Assembly (NCBI RefSeq): GCF_007565055.1
Contig: NC_044566.1
Location: forward strand, 94,844,797 to 94,908,796
From: Rhinopithecus roxellana
Taxonomy: Eukaryota > Chordata > Mammalia > Primates > Cercopithecidae
Length of the DNA stretch: 64,000 nucleotides
Direction: 5' to 3'
Part shown: positions 12,773-25,249 of the stretch, in pieces
How positions within the stretch are numbered: the stretch's first letter is position 1
Layout: each line of letters begins with the position of its first letter
Position numbers and translations under genes: made by a program
Notes under the pieces: model-generated
Database searches by the model: none
Told to the model about the DNA's origin: nothing
The model's input: only the letters and a program-made list of their open reading frames with translations

Positions 12773-13078
12773 TGATTCTTCCCATCGTCTCTGCCACTAT
12801 TCAGATCTTTTACCTCAATCTATACTCCTGGAAATTTCACCCTTTCAAATTAAACAATACCTATTCAAGGTCACAAATTAGCAAACACGACACTCACGTG
12901 GTCTGGTGTATTACCAGGACATTTTGATACAACTCTATACCAGGCAGTGATTGCATAAACTCTAAATATTCTTCAGAGTTAAAAGTACAGGGAGTCTGGA
13001 AAGGTTTCATGTTCTTCTCGTGTTCTACTTATGTTCTTTCTTTAAGTTTACTTTTTAAATTGACAAGTAAAAATTACA

Positions 13079-13357
13079 GGCTGGGTGTGGTGGCTCACAC
13101 CTGTAATCCCAGCACTTTGGGAGGCCAAGGCAGGTGGATTATGAGGTTGGGAGATAGAGACCATCCTGGCTAACATGGTGAAACGCCGTTTCTACTAAAA
13201 ATACAAAAAAATTAACTGGCGTGGTGGCAGGTGTCTCAGCTACTCGGGAGGCTGAGGCAGGAGAATGGCGTGAACCCAGAGGTGGAGGTTGCAGAGATCG
13301 CACCACTGCACTCTAGCCTGGGCAACAGAGCGAGACTCCATCTCAAAAAAAAAAAAT
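13079..13357 (+). repeat. Alu, full length with small deletions (AluY/Sc-like)
   Basis: Contains the ggagaatggcgtgaaccca motif seen in the youngest classes. A few bases are lost in the right arm. Poly(A) 13344-13356. Confidence 0.92.
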
Positions 13358-13552
13358 TATATATATTGATGGTGTATGACATGACGTTTTGATAGACGTA
13401 CACACTGTGGAATGGCTACATCAAGCTATTTAACATATGCGTGACTTCACATCTATGCATTGTTTTCAACATAAAACATTAGCATCAGATACATCAAAAG
13501 GTTTAGCTTGAATATCTCCACTGTAGCCACACATCAGTTAGGGTTCTACTTT

Positions 13553-13851
13553 TGTTTTTCTTTTCCCCCTCAAGATGGAGTCTTGCTGTGTCACCCAGGC
13601 TGAAGTGCAGTGGTGCAATCTTGGCTCACTGCAATCTCCGCCTCCAGGATTCTAGTGATTCTCCTGCCTCAGCCTCCCAAATAGCTGGGGTTACAGGCAC
13701 ATGCCACCATGCCTGGCTAATTTTGTATTTTTAGTAGAGACAGGGTTTCACCATGTTGGCCAAACTGGTCTCGAACTCCTGACCTTGTGATCCACCCACC
13801 TTGGCCTCCCAAAGTGCTGGGATTACAGGCATGAGCCACTGCGCCCAGCCT
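13553..13851 (-). repeat. Alu, full length with target-site duplication
   Basis: Flanked by AGGGTTCTACTT copies at about 13540-13551 and 13853-13864. The T-rich head is degraded (tttgtttttcttttcc). Confidence 0.95.
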
Positions 13852-14353
13852 CAGGGTTCTACTTCTTAAAGAGGGATTCAAACAGACATATAATAGAAAG
13901 TACAGACAGAAGGGCATATAGAGTAAGGAGAAAGTAACAAAACAGACGAGGAAAAGAAGAATGTGTATTTTTGACATAATTAGATGTGTCAGTGAGAAAG
14001 ATTAGCAAATCCTATCACATTCCCTCTCTCCCTTCATAAAATCCTACCAGGTCCAAAAGCTTCCAGAACACATTTCCATTGTACCAGATTATTGACACTG
14101 CCAAGACTAGTGTTGTTTTAAATACACAGATGATTCCACCTCCAAAAAAGCTTGAGTTAAGTTGAAGTTGATTAAAATCCTATGTTTTTTAATCACAAAG
14201 TTTTCCTTTGTATTCAATGATATTTGGAAAATTTTAATATCTGAAGTATGATGAGGGAATAGTGATTGTGTTGAAGAAGTCTTGATCTTTTAGAGATATA
14301 TACTGACATAATTATAAATAAAAACCAAACTTTCCTTCAGAAGGAAAATCTTT

Positions 14354-14411
14354 CGGTGTGTGTGTGTCTGTATATATATATGTGTGTGTATATATATATC
14401 CCCACATATAT
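14354..14411 (+). repeat. (GT)n/(TA)n mixed microsatellite
   Basis: gtgtgtgtgtctgtatatatatatgt then gtgtgtatatatatat, pyrimidine-purine alternating throughout. Confidence 0.85.
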
Positions 14412-14460
14412 ACTTTGAAAATTATTGTTATTATTTATCATTCTTTTCATTATTATTCCT

Positions 14461-15000
14461 TTTTTTAAAAAAATTGTGGTAAGGCCAAGTGTGGTGGCTC
14501 ATGTCTGTAATCCCAGCACTTTGGGAGACTGAGGCGGGTGGATCACTTGAGGACAGGAGCTTGAGACCAGCCTGGCCAACACTGTGAAATCTCATCTCTA
14601 CTAAAAATATAAAAATTAGCCAGGCATGGTAGCGTATGCCTATAATCCCAGCTGCTCGGGAGGCTGAGGCACGAGAATCACTTGAACGTGGGAGGTAGAG
14701 GTTGCAGTGAACGGAGATCACGCCACTGCACTCCAGCCTGAGTGACAGAGTGAGACTCTGTCTCAAAAAAACACAGTAAGATGCACATAACACAAAATGT
14801 TACCATTTTTAAAGGTACAGACCAATAGCATTAAGTACACTTGCCACAGTGGTGCAACCATCACCACCATCCTCTCCAGAACATTTTCATCCAGCAAAAC
14901 TAACTGTGTACCCATTAAAACTAACTGTGGGCTCCCATTTTCCTCTCTCCCCTGCCTCTCATAAGCACCATTCTTCTCCCCATCGCACATGTATCTCACA
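14461..15000 (-). mobile_element. Old L1 (L1M) 3' end, antisense, split by an Alu
   Basis: 14461-14482 (aaattgtggtaa) and 14775-15000 (gatgcacataacacaaaatg, gtggtgcaaccatcaccacc) together read as the reverse complement of an L1M 3'UTR. The Alu at 14483-14771 sits in between. Confidence 0.7.
14483..14771 (+). repeat. Alu, full length (AluS-like)
   Basis: Starts ggccaagtgtggtggctcatg and ends in A7. Inserted in antisense L1M sequence. Confidence 0.95.
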
Positions 15001-15180
15001 GTGCTTAGTTTCATGAACTCAGCATTGTTCACTTTTTTAAAAACCTCAAATTTCAAATACTGATTCATTACCTAAAATAGAGCGCAACGTACCTATTCGT
15101 TCTCATTTTTAACAAATGTTTATCAACATTTTAATACCTCTGTAGAACGATGAATTGTAACTGAGGTGGACCTATGGTTT

Positions 15181-15385
15181 TCTTTGATCATTAACCACAC
15201 TTTCATGAACACCTTTGGATGGGCATTTCATTTCTACTAGCTTTATAAGAGCACCTCCTAGCAGCCAACCTGCTGGAACAAAACTGTGCACATTCTTAAG
15301 ATTTTTGACCAGTTGCCAAAAGGCCCACCAGAAGGGTTGTTGCTTTAACGTTTACTGGTGTTTCTAATGTTCGGACAGTTTGTTC
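15181..15385 (-). mobile_element. Possible old L1/HAL1 fragment, antisense
   Basis: cattcttaagatttttgacc and agttgccaaaaggcccacca resemble the antisense 3' part of ancient L1 ORF2. Weak match. Confidence 0.4.
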
Positions 15386-16511
15386 TGGATTTGGGGGCTG
15401 GGGAGGGAGGCTAACTGCACACACAATGGCCTACAGTTCCAGCTACATGTTTCTACTACGCTTCCTTTTCTTGCAGTCATAAGAGACCTTCCCACATGAG
15501 CTCTGCCTGACATACAGTATAAGAAATCCACAAAGGTCAAGCACAGTCATGAGCTAGGAATCAGATTTCCAAAAAGGTCCTTGTTTTATTAAGAAAGTTG
15601 AAGGTATGATCTTACCGTTTGCTAACTTTTAAATCTACCTAGTAGATTTAAAAGACAAATAGACAAAATACATTTTCCATCTTATTCATATTACTAACAT
15701 TTTTCAAAACCAACCCATGAAGGTAAATACAATTAAAAAGAGCATTGTTTCATAATATTTTAAGGTATCGGCAAAACAGTGTATTTTACAACACTGCAAC
15801 CACTTTTACATTTACAAGAAAATTGCCAGATTAACAACACTGTGTGCAATTTTTTTGTCTTGGCTATTCATTGAGCTTACCTGATGGTGGCCAAAGGGGC
15901 CCTAAAAAGAGACTTCCCTCCCTACTCTTGTTTTACCCAAAAATCTCATTTCTCAAATGAAGCTACGTTCTCTGGTTATGGAAGTTCATTGTTTCATAAA
16001 TTGCTCCTACAAGTAAAAAATTCTTCCTTTATTTTCCAATGCATAACAACCTGTAAAAACAAGGAAGATGCCATAAAAGGATCTTGTAGTAAATGTCTTT
16101 TTCTTTGCCCCAGCTACAGCCAAGTCAGTGGTTCTTCTCCATGAAGTGGTTCCTGAATATCCCATCGTTACTTTCCCAATCCCCCACTGCCATCGGTTAT
16201 ACTAACATATGTTTTCATTTATAGCATCATGGACATTCTCTAGACAGTCAGTCTGTTGAAAAGAAATTAATCCCAGCAGTGAGCTCAGATCCTGAATTCT
16301 CAGCAGTTTCTTGTGAATTCACGGCAAGGCTATTTCTGCTGAGGCTGAATCTGAATGTGTAAACAGCTGGCTGGGCTACACTGCCATGTATTTGGCTTAA
16401 ATCACATTCTGCACTTACAGCAACACAGGCAGAAGGATCCACTTCTCATCAGGAGACTCTCCACAAATACAACAGACACAATTTTTGTGCTCATGATCAC
16501 TGGGATAGAAT
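15386..16511. other. Unique intronic sequence
   Basis: AT-rich from 15600 to 15860. No recognised repeat or exon. Confidence 0.5.
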
Positions 16512-16735
16512 ATCCACTTTTTATTGAGCACCTACTAGATGCCCAGAACTGTCTGATCATTTTACATGTATTATCTAGTCATTGTGCAGGCACCATTATT
16601 AACACACAAGGAGACAGATACTATTCTCATCCACACTTTACAGATGATGTAACTGGCACTCACTAAAGTTAAGAAATTTGTTCAGAATCCCATATCCTTT
16701 AAGAGAGGAGCTAAGAATTAAACTGTCATCTCTCT
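16512..16735 (+). repeat. MIR SINE, near full length
   Basis: Starts ctttttattgagcacctact, then acatgtattatct, ctttacagatgatgtaact and agttaagaaatttgttcaga, in MIR sense order. Confidence 0.8.
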
Positions 16736-17346
16736 CCAACTTCAACCTCAAAATGCAAAAATGACATGAACACCAATAATAGCAGGTATTAGTACATCAT
16801 TATGAAATGAGTATTTGGGAACAAGTGAGGCGAACACTTAGTGCTTTTCAGGGACACCCACATACTACCGACTGCCCACTCAGATCATCACTTTGCCTGG
16901 AAACTCAGAGGTCCCCATAATGACGGGCAAATGAGTTGGGGTGGTCTCAGAACCCTGAAATGATCACATGAATCAGAAGCACAGAGTGGTATTTTCAAAG
17001 CTGCATATAACTATGTGATGGGCCTCGCTTTGTGTTGTGAAGAGCCAAAACTGCTCATCAATTTGTTCCAAATCCCACATGGAAAGCATGCATGCAAACT
17101 TGTCACACACACGCACAAACAAGACAGTGGATTCTGACCTCAAACCCAGAAATTCGGCCTCCACCCAGTGCTCTCTTCATTACAGCAAACCTAAAACTAA
17201 CCACATGGCCCAGTTTCCATGAAATATTTGCTATGAACTGATGCAGTAACTGCAAAATAAAAGGCCAAGAGCAGAGCACATCTGGGCTGGAAACCGAGCT
17301 CAACAATGCCTTAGTGGTGCGACCTTGGATGAACGCAGTAAAGCCC

Positions 17347-17376
17347 GCGGCAGTCTACACTGCGGCAGTCTACACT
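17347..17376 (+). repeat. Perfect 15-bp tandem duplication
   Basis: GCGGCAGTCTACACT occurs twice without a gap (17347-17361 and 17362-17376). Confidence 0.95.
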
Positions 17377-17414
17377 TCCTACTTCGTAAGCGATGTGTTG
17401 TTATAAACATATCA

Positions 17415-17570
17415 TCAGGCTTAATCCCCACAACCACCCTTTGAGGTGGAGACCATCATCCTCATTTCACGAATGGTGAAACCCAGGCCATAGTTTAAAA
17501 GTGGCAGAGGCAGGCGGGGTCCAAATCCAGTTTTTGTCTCACATCAAAGTCTTTGATCTGAGTCTCAGTT
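17415..17570 (+). repeat. MIR SINE fragment
   Basis: taatccccacaaccaccctt, tgaggtggagaccatcatcc and ggcagaggcaggcggggtcc follow the MIR core and 3' part. Confidence 0.7.
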
Positions 17571-18861
17571 TCTTCACTGATAAACCAGACTGGGATATCT
17601 GACTCATGCGGTTGCTATGGGCATCTCCTGAGAGAGCATCAGGAAAATCCTCTGCAACAGCATTCAGTCAACAGCAGCTACTGAGACTTTTATTACCAAT
17701 CACTGGCGTCACCTTCTGCAGCCCCAGCAGTGGGTTAAGAGAAATAAAAGGCTAAACTCAGGACTACTTGCCAACAAGCATTTAACAGCATTCCTTAATG
17801 CTTCGGATTATTTTCATCTCCTTCAACACCCTTTTGAAAGATCAGAAACTTAACATTTTTCCTTGGTGGTCAAACTTGGCTTGAACATTGCTTTTGTTGC
17901 AGACTAAATCAACATACAGCTATTAAAGCACCACACTCCCTACTTTGAGTATGGGTGCCACCAGGGTTCTCTCCAACCTTTGGAATTCTATGCACTCACA
18001 GCTAAGTAGCTAGTTTTGTTTTGATAAAAGCTACTTTAAAATCTCAGGGGCCTATGCTTGCCAAAATCAAGTTGAAAAATGGTGGTGTCAAACAATTTCA
18101 AAGTATTCTTCTAAAAGTAACACCCTGAAAATCTGAGGCAGACATATTTTCCTCTAAAGCATACAGGATCACCAGGGCTCACTGGGTCACTGACTTGAAT
18201 GTTAGAGCAGGATAACAGATAACTTTCCTTAAAGAACAACACTGGACACTTTCTTTGACATTGACTTACATCCAATTTCAGGTCCTGGGAAGGCACGGGC
18301 AACTAAGTGAGCGGGTATTAAAGACAAAGGTCTTCAACAAGTATTTAAAGAACACAACACAGAGATGCCTGGCATTTTTGGAGAGCACATTCTGCAGCAG
18401 CCTGTGAAAGAGGAAATCTCAGCATTCGGTAGCATCCATGAGGGTCAGGCTGGACCATCTGCCACCAGGGCACTCCTGTCCATTTGCTGGGCCATTATTG
18501 GCTTCTCTTTGAGGTACAATTCAAAGTAATGTGAAAAAGTCATCTTCACTATGTGTTGGGGTGGGCTTTAATTTTAATAAATTAAAATATGCAGGTAATG
18601 AACGCTCTATTGAACCTACCCAAGAACATGGATGTGAACCTGATAAGAGCCACGCTGAAGTCTTAAGTTATTGAGTCACATCACATGCACTGATTTTCTT
18701 TCAGTCTTATGAGTTTCACACTGAATAGTGAGGAAGCCTGAACAGTCAAAATGCAAACAGGCATTTTGAAAAATTCATCTGATAATAAAGTCATTATAAC
18801 TCTAATCTCCTAATATGCTAATATAATACATATTATTAACATTGTTATTAAATACATATAC
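17571..18861. other. Unique intronic sequence
   Basis: No recognised repeat or exon. Confidence 0.5.
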
Positions 18862-19147
18862 AGGTGGGCACAGTAGCTCATGCCTGGAATCCCAGCACTT
18901 TGGGAGGCCGAAGGGGACAGATCACTTGAAGTCAGGAGTTCAAGACCAGGTTGGCCAACATAGTGAAATCCTGTCTCTACTAAAAATACAAAAATTAGCC
19001 AGACATGGTGGTGGAAGCCTGCAGTCCCAGCTATTCAGGAGGCTGAGGCAGGAGAATTGCTTGGACCCAGGAGGTGGAGACTACGTGGAGCCGAGATTGT
19101 GCCACTGCACAACCTGGGCAACAGACTGAATGAGATACCATCTCAAA
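18862..19147 (+). repeat. Alu, full length
   Basis: Diverged start (ggtgggcacagtagctcatg). The tail grades into (cata)n. Approximate target-site repeats aaatacata lie on both sides. Confidence 0.93.
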
Positions 19148-19298
19148 ATACATACATACATATATAATTAGCTATATTACTATCACAATCTACTATCTTT
19201 TTATGGTTTATCATGGACTTTATCAAATTGCGTGATGCCAACAGTTGATACTGGAGGGCTTTGGTACTTGTTTGTCCTCCTTCTTCCCTAGTAGGGAC

Positions 19299-19594
19299 TT
19301 TTTTTTTTTTTTTTGAGAAGGAGTCTCACTCTGTCACCCAGGCTGGAGTGCAATGGCGTGATCTCGGCTCACTGCACTCTGCCTCCCAGGTTCAAGCCAT
19401 TCTCCTGCCTCAGCCTCCCAAGTAGCTGGGATTACAGGTGCCCACCACCACACCCAGCTAATTTTTGTATTTTTAGTGGAGACGGGGTTTCACCATGTTG
19501 GCCCAGCTGGTCTCAAAGTCCTGACCTCAAGTGATCCACCTGCCTCAGCCTCCCAAAGTGCTGGGATTACAGGTGTAAGACACCATGCCCGGCC
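19299..19594 (-). repeat. Alu, full length (AluS-like)
   Basis: T16 head, both arms, ends catgcccggcc. Confidence 0.95.
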
Positions 19595-19689
19595 CCCAGT
19601 GCAGACTTTCTATTAAGCAAATAAAGTCATCTGTATCTTTCACATAAAACCATCTTGAGAGCGCACAAGGCCTAGAATCCTAGACAAGT

Positions 19690-19830
19690 AGGCAGAAGAT
19701 GTGAATTGTGGCCCCACCTTAGCCACCGTCTAACTGAATGACCTTAGACAAAGCACCTGTTTGAGCCTCACTCCTCTCTTTGAGAGATGGGCATCCAGGT
19801 CTTCCAGTTCTAATAGCTGTTCATTTAACT
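19690..19830 (-). repeat. MIR SINE fragment, antisense
   Basis: taactgaatgaccttagaca, aagcacctgtttgagcctca and gagagatgggcatcc match the reverse complement of the MIR 3' part. Confidence 0.55.
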
Positions 19831-19954
19831 TCATGGTTCGAGAATAAAATTTAATATTCTTTATGATTCAAATATACACACATTTATATGCCTTATTCAT
19901 ACATTAGAAATAGTCATTTTTCTAAGAATAAACACATTTCTGTATTCACAAGTT

Positions 19955-20170
19955 CATAAACATCTATGAAGCCCCTGCTATGTGCCAAGCACTGTGCGCG
20001 AGCATAGGACAGATCAAAGAGCAGGGGCCACACCAATCCCTCTCCTTATGGCTAGGTGGGGAAGACAGGCACTGAACCAGTAATTTACAAACCAAATCAT
20101 GCAGTGGTTTAGAATTACACACATGTGTGTTAAACTATAAAAAGAGGCAGATGAGTGACCAACACAGAAC
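19955..20170 (+). repeat. MIR-family SINE fragment
   Basis: gaagcccctgctatgtgcca followed by agcactgtgcgcg resembles the MIR/CORE-SINE start. The remainder is weak. Confidence 0.5.
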
Positions 20171-20245
20171 TCAGGCTGGGAATACTTCTTAAGGGATGGG
20201 GGTTAAAGCATTCAGAGAGTGGCCCATACTGGTAGTGTCATATAT

Positions 20246-20553
20246 TTTTTTCTTTCTTTCTTTTTTCTTTTTTGAGACAGAGTCTTGCTCTGTCACCCAG
20301 GCTAGAGTGCAGTGGTGCGATCTCAGATCACTGCAACCTCTGCCTCCCAGGTTCAAGCGATTCTCCTGCCTCAGCCTCCCAGGTAGCTGGGATTACGAGC
20401 GCCTGCCACCATGCCTGGCTAATTTTTGTATTTTTAGTAGAGATGGGGTTTCACCATGTTGGCCAGGCTGGTCTCAAACTCCTGACCTCGTGATCCACCC
20501 GCCTCGGCCTCCCAAAGTGCTGAAATTACAGGCGTGAGCTACTGCGCCTGGCC
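20246..20553 (-). repeat. Alu, full length (AluS-like)
   Basis: T-rich head with C interruptions (20246-20273), both arms, ends ctgcgcctggcc. Confidence 0.95.
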
Positions 20554-20772
20554 CTCATATTTTTATTTGTTAAACTATACTTACACTTTTTATAGCCTCT
20601 TTTGTAAATGTGCCGTATTTCACAATTTGAAGTTTTGACAGATTACGTAAGAAACAAATCATGTATAAACCCCAAAGACTGGCATTATTGTACCTTTCTT
20701 TAGAAACTAAACCATTCAAAACATGTATGGCTTCAGATTTTAACATAATTATTTTGTGACTTGAGATAGCAA

Positions 20773-21069
20773 TTTTTTTTTTTTTTTTGAGACACAGTCT
20801 CACTCTGTCACCCAGGTTGGAGTGCAGTGGCGCGATCTCCGCTCACTGCAAGCTCCTCCTCCTGGGTTCACGCCATTCTCCTGCCTCAGTCTCCCGGGTA
20901 GCTGGGACTACAGGCGCCCACCACCATGCCCGGCTGATTTTTTGTATTTTTAGTAGAGACGGGGTTTCACCATGTTAGCCAGGATGGTCTCGATCTCCTG
21001 ACCTTGTGATCCGCCCACCTCGGCCTCCCAAAGTGCTGGGATTACAGGTATGAGCCACCACGCCCAGCC
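20773..21069 (-). repeat. Alu, full length (AluY-like)
   Basis: The reverse-strand motifs ctcactgcaagctcc, gggttcacgccattctcctg and ttagccaggatggtctcgat are AluY diagnostics. Confidence 0.95.
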
Positions 21070-22128
21070 AAGATGGCATTTTAAAGAATGGCAGACTCAG
21101 TTTTGCAGGTTTTTAAATCCCATATTTCTTTTCAAAGTGTCTATGTTTCTCCAATTAGGTCACTGGGCCACCCCAATGTTTGGTGTTCAGAAATCATTGG
21201 TGAATCTCATTAGTAAATTTAAAGCAATGTATTTTCTCATACATATAAAATCATCTATTTTCTCTTTTATTAAATGCATATCCACATCCAAGGCTTAAAA
21301 GATTGAAAACTTAAAAGTTAGGTTTTCAAAAAAGGTCAACAATCTAAACCCTGATGAATTTTGAAGATTTCCAAAAGAAATTTGGGGAAGGAGCTGTCAA
21401 ACATCACATATGTAACTGAACGGAGAGAGGTGGGTAACCAGACTGTTCATTTGCCTCTGGAATTTCATGTTTTCAATACCACCACTGGGAACCATCAGTA
21501 AGAAATGGTATGGCCTCAGGTTTCCATCTGTCCTTTTTCTTCTATAATGCTCAAAGACAGGTGTAAACACAAGTCCTGTGTGATCTTTCTTTGGGAGACG
21601 TACATCTGGTTACCTTCCTGACTCCCCCTGAGACACAGGCCTGAGTGACATCAATCATTCCAATAGCCAATTTCTGTGTCATCAATGGGCCATTACCTGG
21701 GTGGAGAACACGGTGGGGAAACACAAGACTTCTGCCAAAATGTCTCCATTGCCACAAGGAAAAAGTAAAACAGTAAGCAGACCAGAAGTTATTTTTAACG
21801 ATGTATTACTCAAGCAAAAATCAGACCTCTTCCCTCAATAATGGGCTCTAAGACTCTTGCAAAAAAGTATCTGTCTTACAAGAATTTAAGGTCTTACCAT
21901 GTCACATAAAAGAAGTATCATATCATTAAAAATGTTACGTTCCCAAAAAAGTTCACCAAGGACATTAACAGGGAGCTATTATACTTGCAATATTTCCAAA
22001 GGCACAGTTGTAACAGTAAAATAATTCAATTAAAGCATCACCTGGTCTGTGCCCGTCTACACAAAAGATTCCTGAAAATTCCTATTCATCTGATTAAAAA
22101 TCATATTAAAACTATGACACCAAAAAAT
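21070..22128. other. Unique intronic sequence
   Basis: No recognised repeat or exon. Confidence 0.5.
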
Positions 22129-22154
22129 TAAATGAGCACATGGGTGCTCATTTA
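22129..22154. repeat. Perfect 11-bp inverted repeat, 4-nt loop
   Basis: Arms at 22129-22139 and 22144-22154 (TAAATGAGCAC and its complement) around ATGG. It lies just left of the Tigger-like element. Confidence 0.8.
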
Positions 22155-22163
22155 GTTGAAATA

Positions 22164-22784
22164 CAGTCAAGTCTCATTATTCGCTGTAGTTGTACTCTAC
22201 ACAGTCACCACTGAACTTGGGAACACTGAACTGTTGCATCTAGGAGAAATGCAAGGTTAGATTCTGAGATCTTCTGTCGTATTCTCATCAACTGAACGAT
22301 ATAAACTTGTTTAATGTGTGTTTCTGTTAAAAGACACCTTATTTAATATACACTGTTGACTTGTTAATGTTGAATTTATGGCCAGTAGCACTAGCACTTA
22401 TGCCTAAATGAAGCTCCCTAACACCCATTTTCTCTGTAAGGCACATTCTCAGCCTTCTTGCTCTCAGGAACCCCAGGCAGTGCTTCTAGCACTACACTTC
22501 AGGGCCATTTTAAACAGTGAAATCACCAACAAAAAGCATGAAAACACAAGAAAACATGGCACTAACTAGATCATCAAAAAGGCACCTGTTTGCAGCACAA
22601 GAGCTGAGACAAGAAGGCAGACCTTTGTTTGAGTTCAGCTGAGAAGGTGCACACTGGGCAACTCAAATTTTTCTGTAATCTTGACCAGGAAAGTACCACA
22701 AACTTGATTTGGGGATTACAAATAACTTTTAGGAAGTAGGTGAATTCACAAATATGGAATCCAGGAAGAATGTGTTATCCAGTG
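22164..22784 (+). mobile_element. Nonautonomous Tigger-like (TcMar) DNA transposon
   Basis: It begins cagtcaagtctcattattcg and continues with tgtgtttctgttaaaagaca, ccttatttaatatacactg and aacttgatttggggattaca. This is a known mammalian mariner-like repeat family whose name I cannot fix. It ends near ccagtg at 22784. TA dinucleotides flank both ends (22162-22163 and 22785-22786), as expected for Tc1/mariner insertion. Confidence 0.7.
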
Positions 22785-22786
22785 TA

Positions 22787-24080
22787 GCTCAACACGTGGT
22801 AAGGACCCAGCATATCCTAGAAGTAACATTAATATCTAAAAGTATTTCTGAAGTTTTTCATGATTTCTTAAAACATGAGACATTTCGTTTCCTGACACCA
22901 TCCCATCCTATAAAAGGATACTCTATTATGTCTATGGCCACAGGAAAATACCTTAGGGAAGCCCTCCACCCGGGGTGAGATAGCTCACATGGCTGCTAGG
23001 GAGGTATCTCCTCACCCTCCCCTCTACCCTCAGTGTCCCTGAGTCCACTATTAAATCTCACTCCACCCAAATACAGTAAAAAGAGTTCAAAAATCACAGA
23101 ATATTTCAAACAGAGAGAACTGGTTCACTATTTTTCTAGGTACTGTAACAATCTATCCTTCACCCATGCTAGATACTAGACAGAGGTGTCACTGGCCCAT
23201 TTCTCCCATTAGAGTTGCTGTGTGCTGGGCTGGATGGCGGTGCACCCGCTGGCCTGTTTGGGAAGACAGGTCCGAGGGACCCACCTCTGACACTGAGAGA
23301 GGCTGCAAAGGTCGTTGTTCATGAAACTCGTTTCCTTCATGAATCCTTGGCAGAGAAGCATTTCTGGTCTTAGTGTCAGGAATCTGCCGCTCTTCTGAGA
23401 ACCAGTTTATTCTCATCATACGACTGCTGATTAAGTGTCCAGCATTCAACACACAGCTCTTCACAAGCATCGCTGGAAGCTCATGACCACATTCGTGGCT
23501 TGGTGGCATTCACTTTGTGAAGAGGCCTCCTTCTGGATGCTGCGGACATCTTGCCCCTGTTCTCTCTTTTCCCGGACTTTCTTATCGGCTCCCAGTCCAC
23601 ATCATCTACACTCTGGCTCCTCGTGAACTGCCTGGAATCCACTGAAGGTGGGAGCTGGGGTCAACCATCCAACCTTTGCTCACCTTCCTAACTTTCTCTA
23701 GGAAAGGTTCCTCCCCTGCCCTGGATCCCAGCAGAGCCCCGAGCTCAAAGTCAGTTGTATCCTTCTCCGTCTTCCCTCCTCCCACATTAATTAAAATAGC
23801 TCTCTCTGTTTCACACCACCTGTCCTCCCAGTGCACTCCACTCCAGCTGCAGGGCTGTGGGGATGGATAGCCCAGCCAGTCACACCAGGGAGTCCATGTT
23901 AGTGACCTGGCCTGGTCATTTAGAGCTTAGTGTGACTTTCTTAAAGGGCAGTTAAAGAACTCTATGTGGGAGCCCAGGTGGGCCCAGCCAGGGGTGTGGA
24001 AGGCTGCACACCACCAACAGGGTACACACTCTGGGCGTGACACTATTGGCAGATGGCACACATCGTCTTCTAGATGTCCA
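22787..24080. other. Unique intronic sequence
   Basis: 23190-23900 is somewhat GC-richer, with several short frames of no recognised homology. Confidence 0.5.
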
Positions 24081-24093
24081 AAGGAACAGCTAC

Positions 24094-24406
24094 TTTTTTT
24101 TTTTTCTTTTGAGACAGAGTCTCACTGTCGCCCAGTCTGGAGTGCAGTGGTGCGATCGCAGCTCACTGCAACCTCTGCCTCCTGGGTTCAAGCGATTCTT
24201 ATGCCTCAGCCTCCCGAATAGCTGGGATTACAGGCATGCGGATTACAGGCATGCGCCATCAAACCCAGTTAATTTTTGTATTTTTAGTAGAGACAAGGTT
24301 TCACCATGTTGGCCAGGCTGGGTCTTGAATCCCTGACCTCAGGTGATCCATCCACCTTGGCCTCCCAAAGTGCTGGGATTACAGGCGTGAGCCACTGCAC
24401 CCGGCC
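24094..24406 (-). repeat. Alu, full length, exact 13-bp target-site duplication
   Basis: AAGGAACAGCTAC occurs at 24081-24093 and 24407-24419. An internal 15-bp unit (ggattacaggcatgc) is duplicated at 24225-24239 and 24240-24254. Confidence 0.97.
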
Positions 24407-24751
24407 AAGGAACAGCTACCTTCTTAAACACAGGAGTTCCATCAGTTCTGTGTAGAAAGTTGTATGCAGGAAGTACACAGAGAATCCATGGGCTCAAGGA
24501 CAGCTGGATTTTTTAAGCTAATTAACAATGTTCCATTTCAGGGCTCTGGGTAGAAAGCTCTGACAAAGCCACTATTCACTAACATGCTGTGTGCTTAGTG
24601 ATGTCATTCTGTCTGTTTGTGGTGTAAGTACCTGGTTAAATTAAACTTTTCTAAATGTCTCCGTTACAGCATTGTTTCAGTATCCAGGACTAAGAACTTT
24701 GAGCTTTTTAAATTATCCCCAGAGGAGAAGGAGGGAGTATAATATGTAAAC

Positions 24752-24792
24752 ACACACATACACCACTCACACACAAACACACACACACAACT
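24752..24792 (+). repeat. Imperfect (CA)n tract
   Basis: acacacacatacaccactca then cacacaaacacacacacac: an interrupted CA repeat. Confidence 0.8.
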
Positions 24793-24936
24793 TATTTTGA
24801 GAATATAACAATAAAAAATGACAACCATGTTTCCAAGAAAAAAACTACAGACTCTAATTTTTTTTTTTTAAGTTACAAGAATCAGAAGACTAAGCTTATT
24901 TTGCTGATCTACAGGTGAGAATTAAGAATTTACCTC

Positions 24937-25236
24937 GGCCGGGCGCCGTGGCTCACGCCTGTAATCCCAACACTTTGGGAGGCAGAGGCGGGTGGATTGC
25001 CTGAGCTCATGAGTTCGAGACCAGCCTGGGCAACATGGTGAAACCCCGTCTCTACTAAAATACAAAAAGTTGCCTGGGTGTGGTGGCGTGGCGTCGTGTG
25101 TCTGTAGTCCCAGCTACTCAGGAGGCTGAGGCAGGAGAATTGCTTGAACCCGGGAGGCGGAGGTTGCAGTGAGCCAAGATCGCACCACTGCACTCCAGCC
25201 TGGGTGACAGAGACAGACTCCATCTCCAAATAAAAA
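24937..25236 (+). repeat. Alu, full length (AluS-like), target-site duplication
   Basis: Starts ggccgggcgccgtggctcac. Flanked by aagaatttacctc (24924-24936) and aagaatttatctc (25237-25249). Confidence 0.96.
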
Positions 25237-25249
25237 AAGAATTTATCTC

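Noticed and set aside
15369..15414. G-quadruplex in ggggg-ct-gggg-a-ggg-a-gg
   Set aside because: Only three G runs reach length three, so it is not canonical.
20196..20537. Frame with SLALSPRLECSGAISDHCNL-like text
   Set aside because: This protein pattern is the standard antisense translation of Alu; it recurs at many other Alus in the window.
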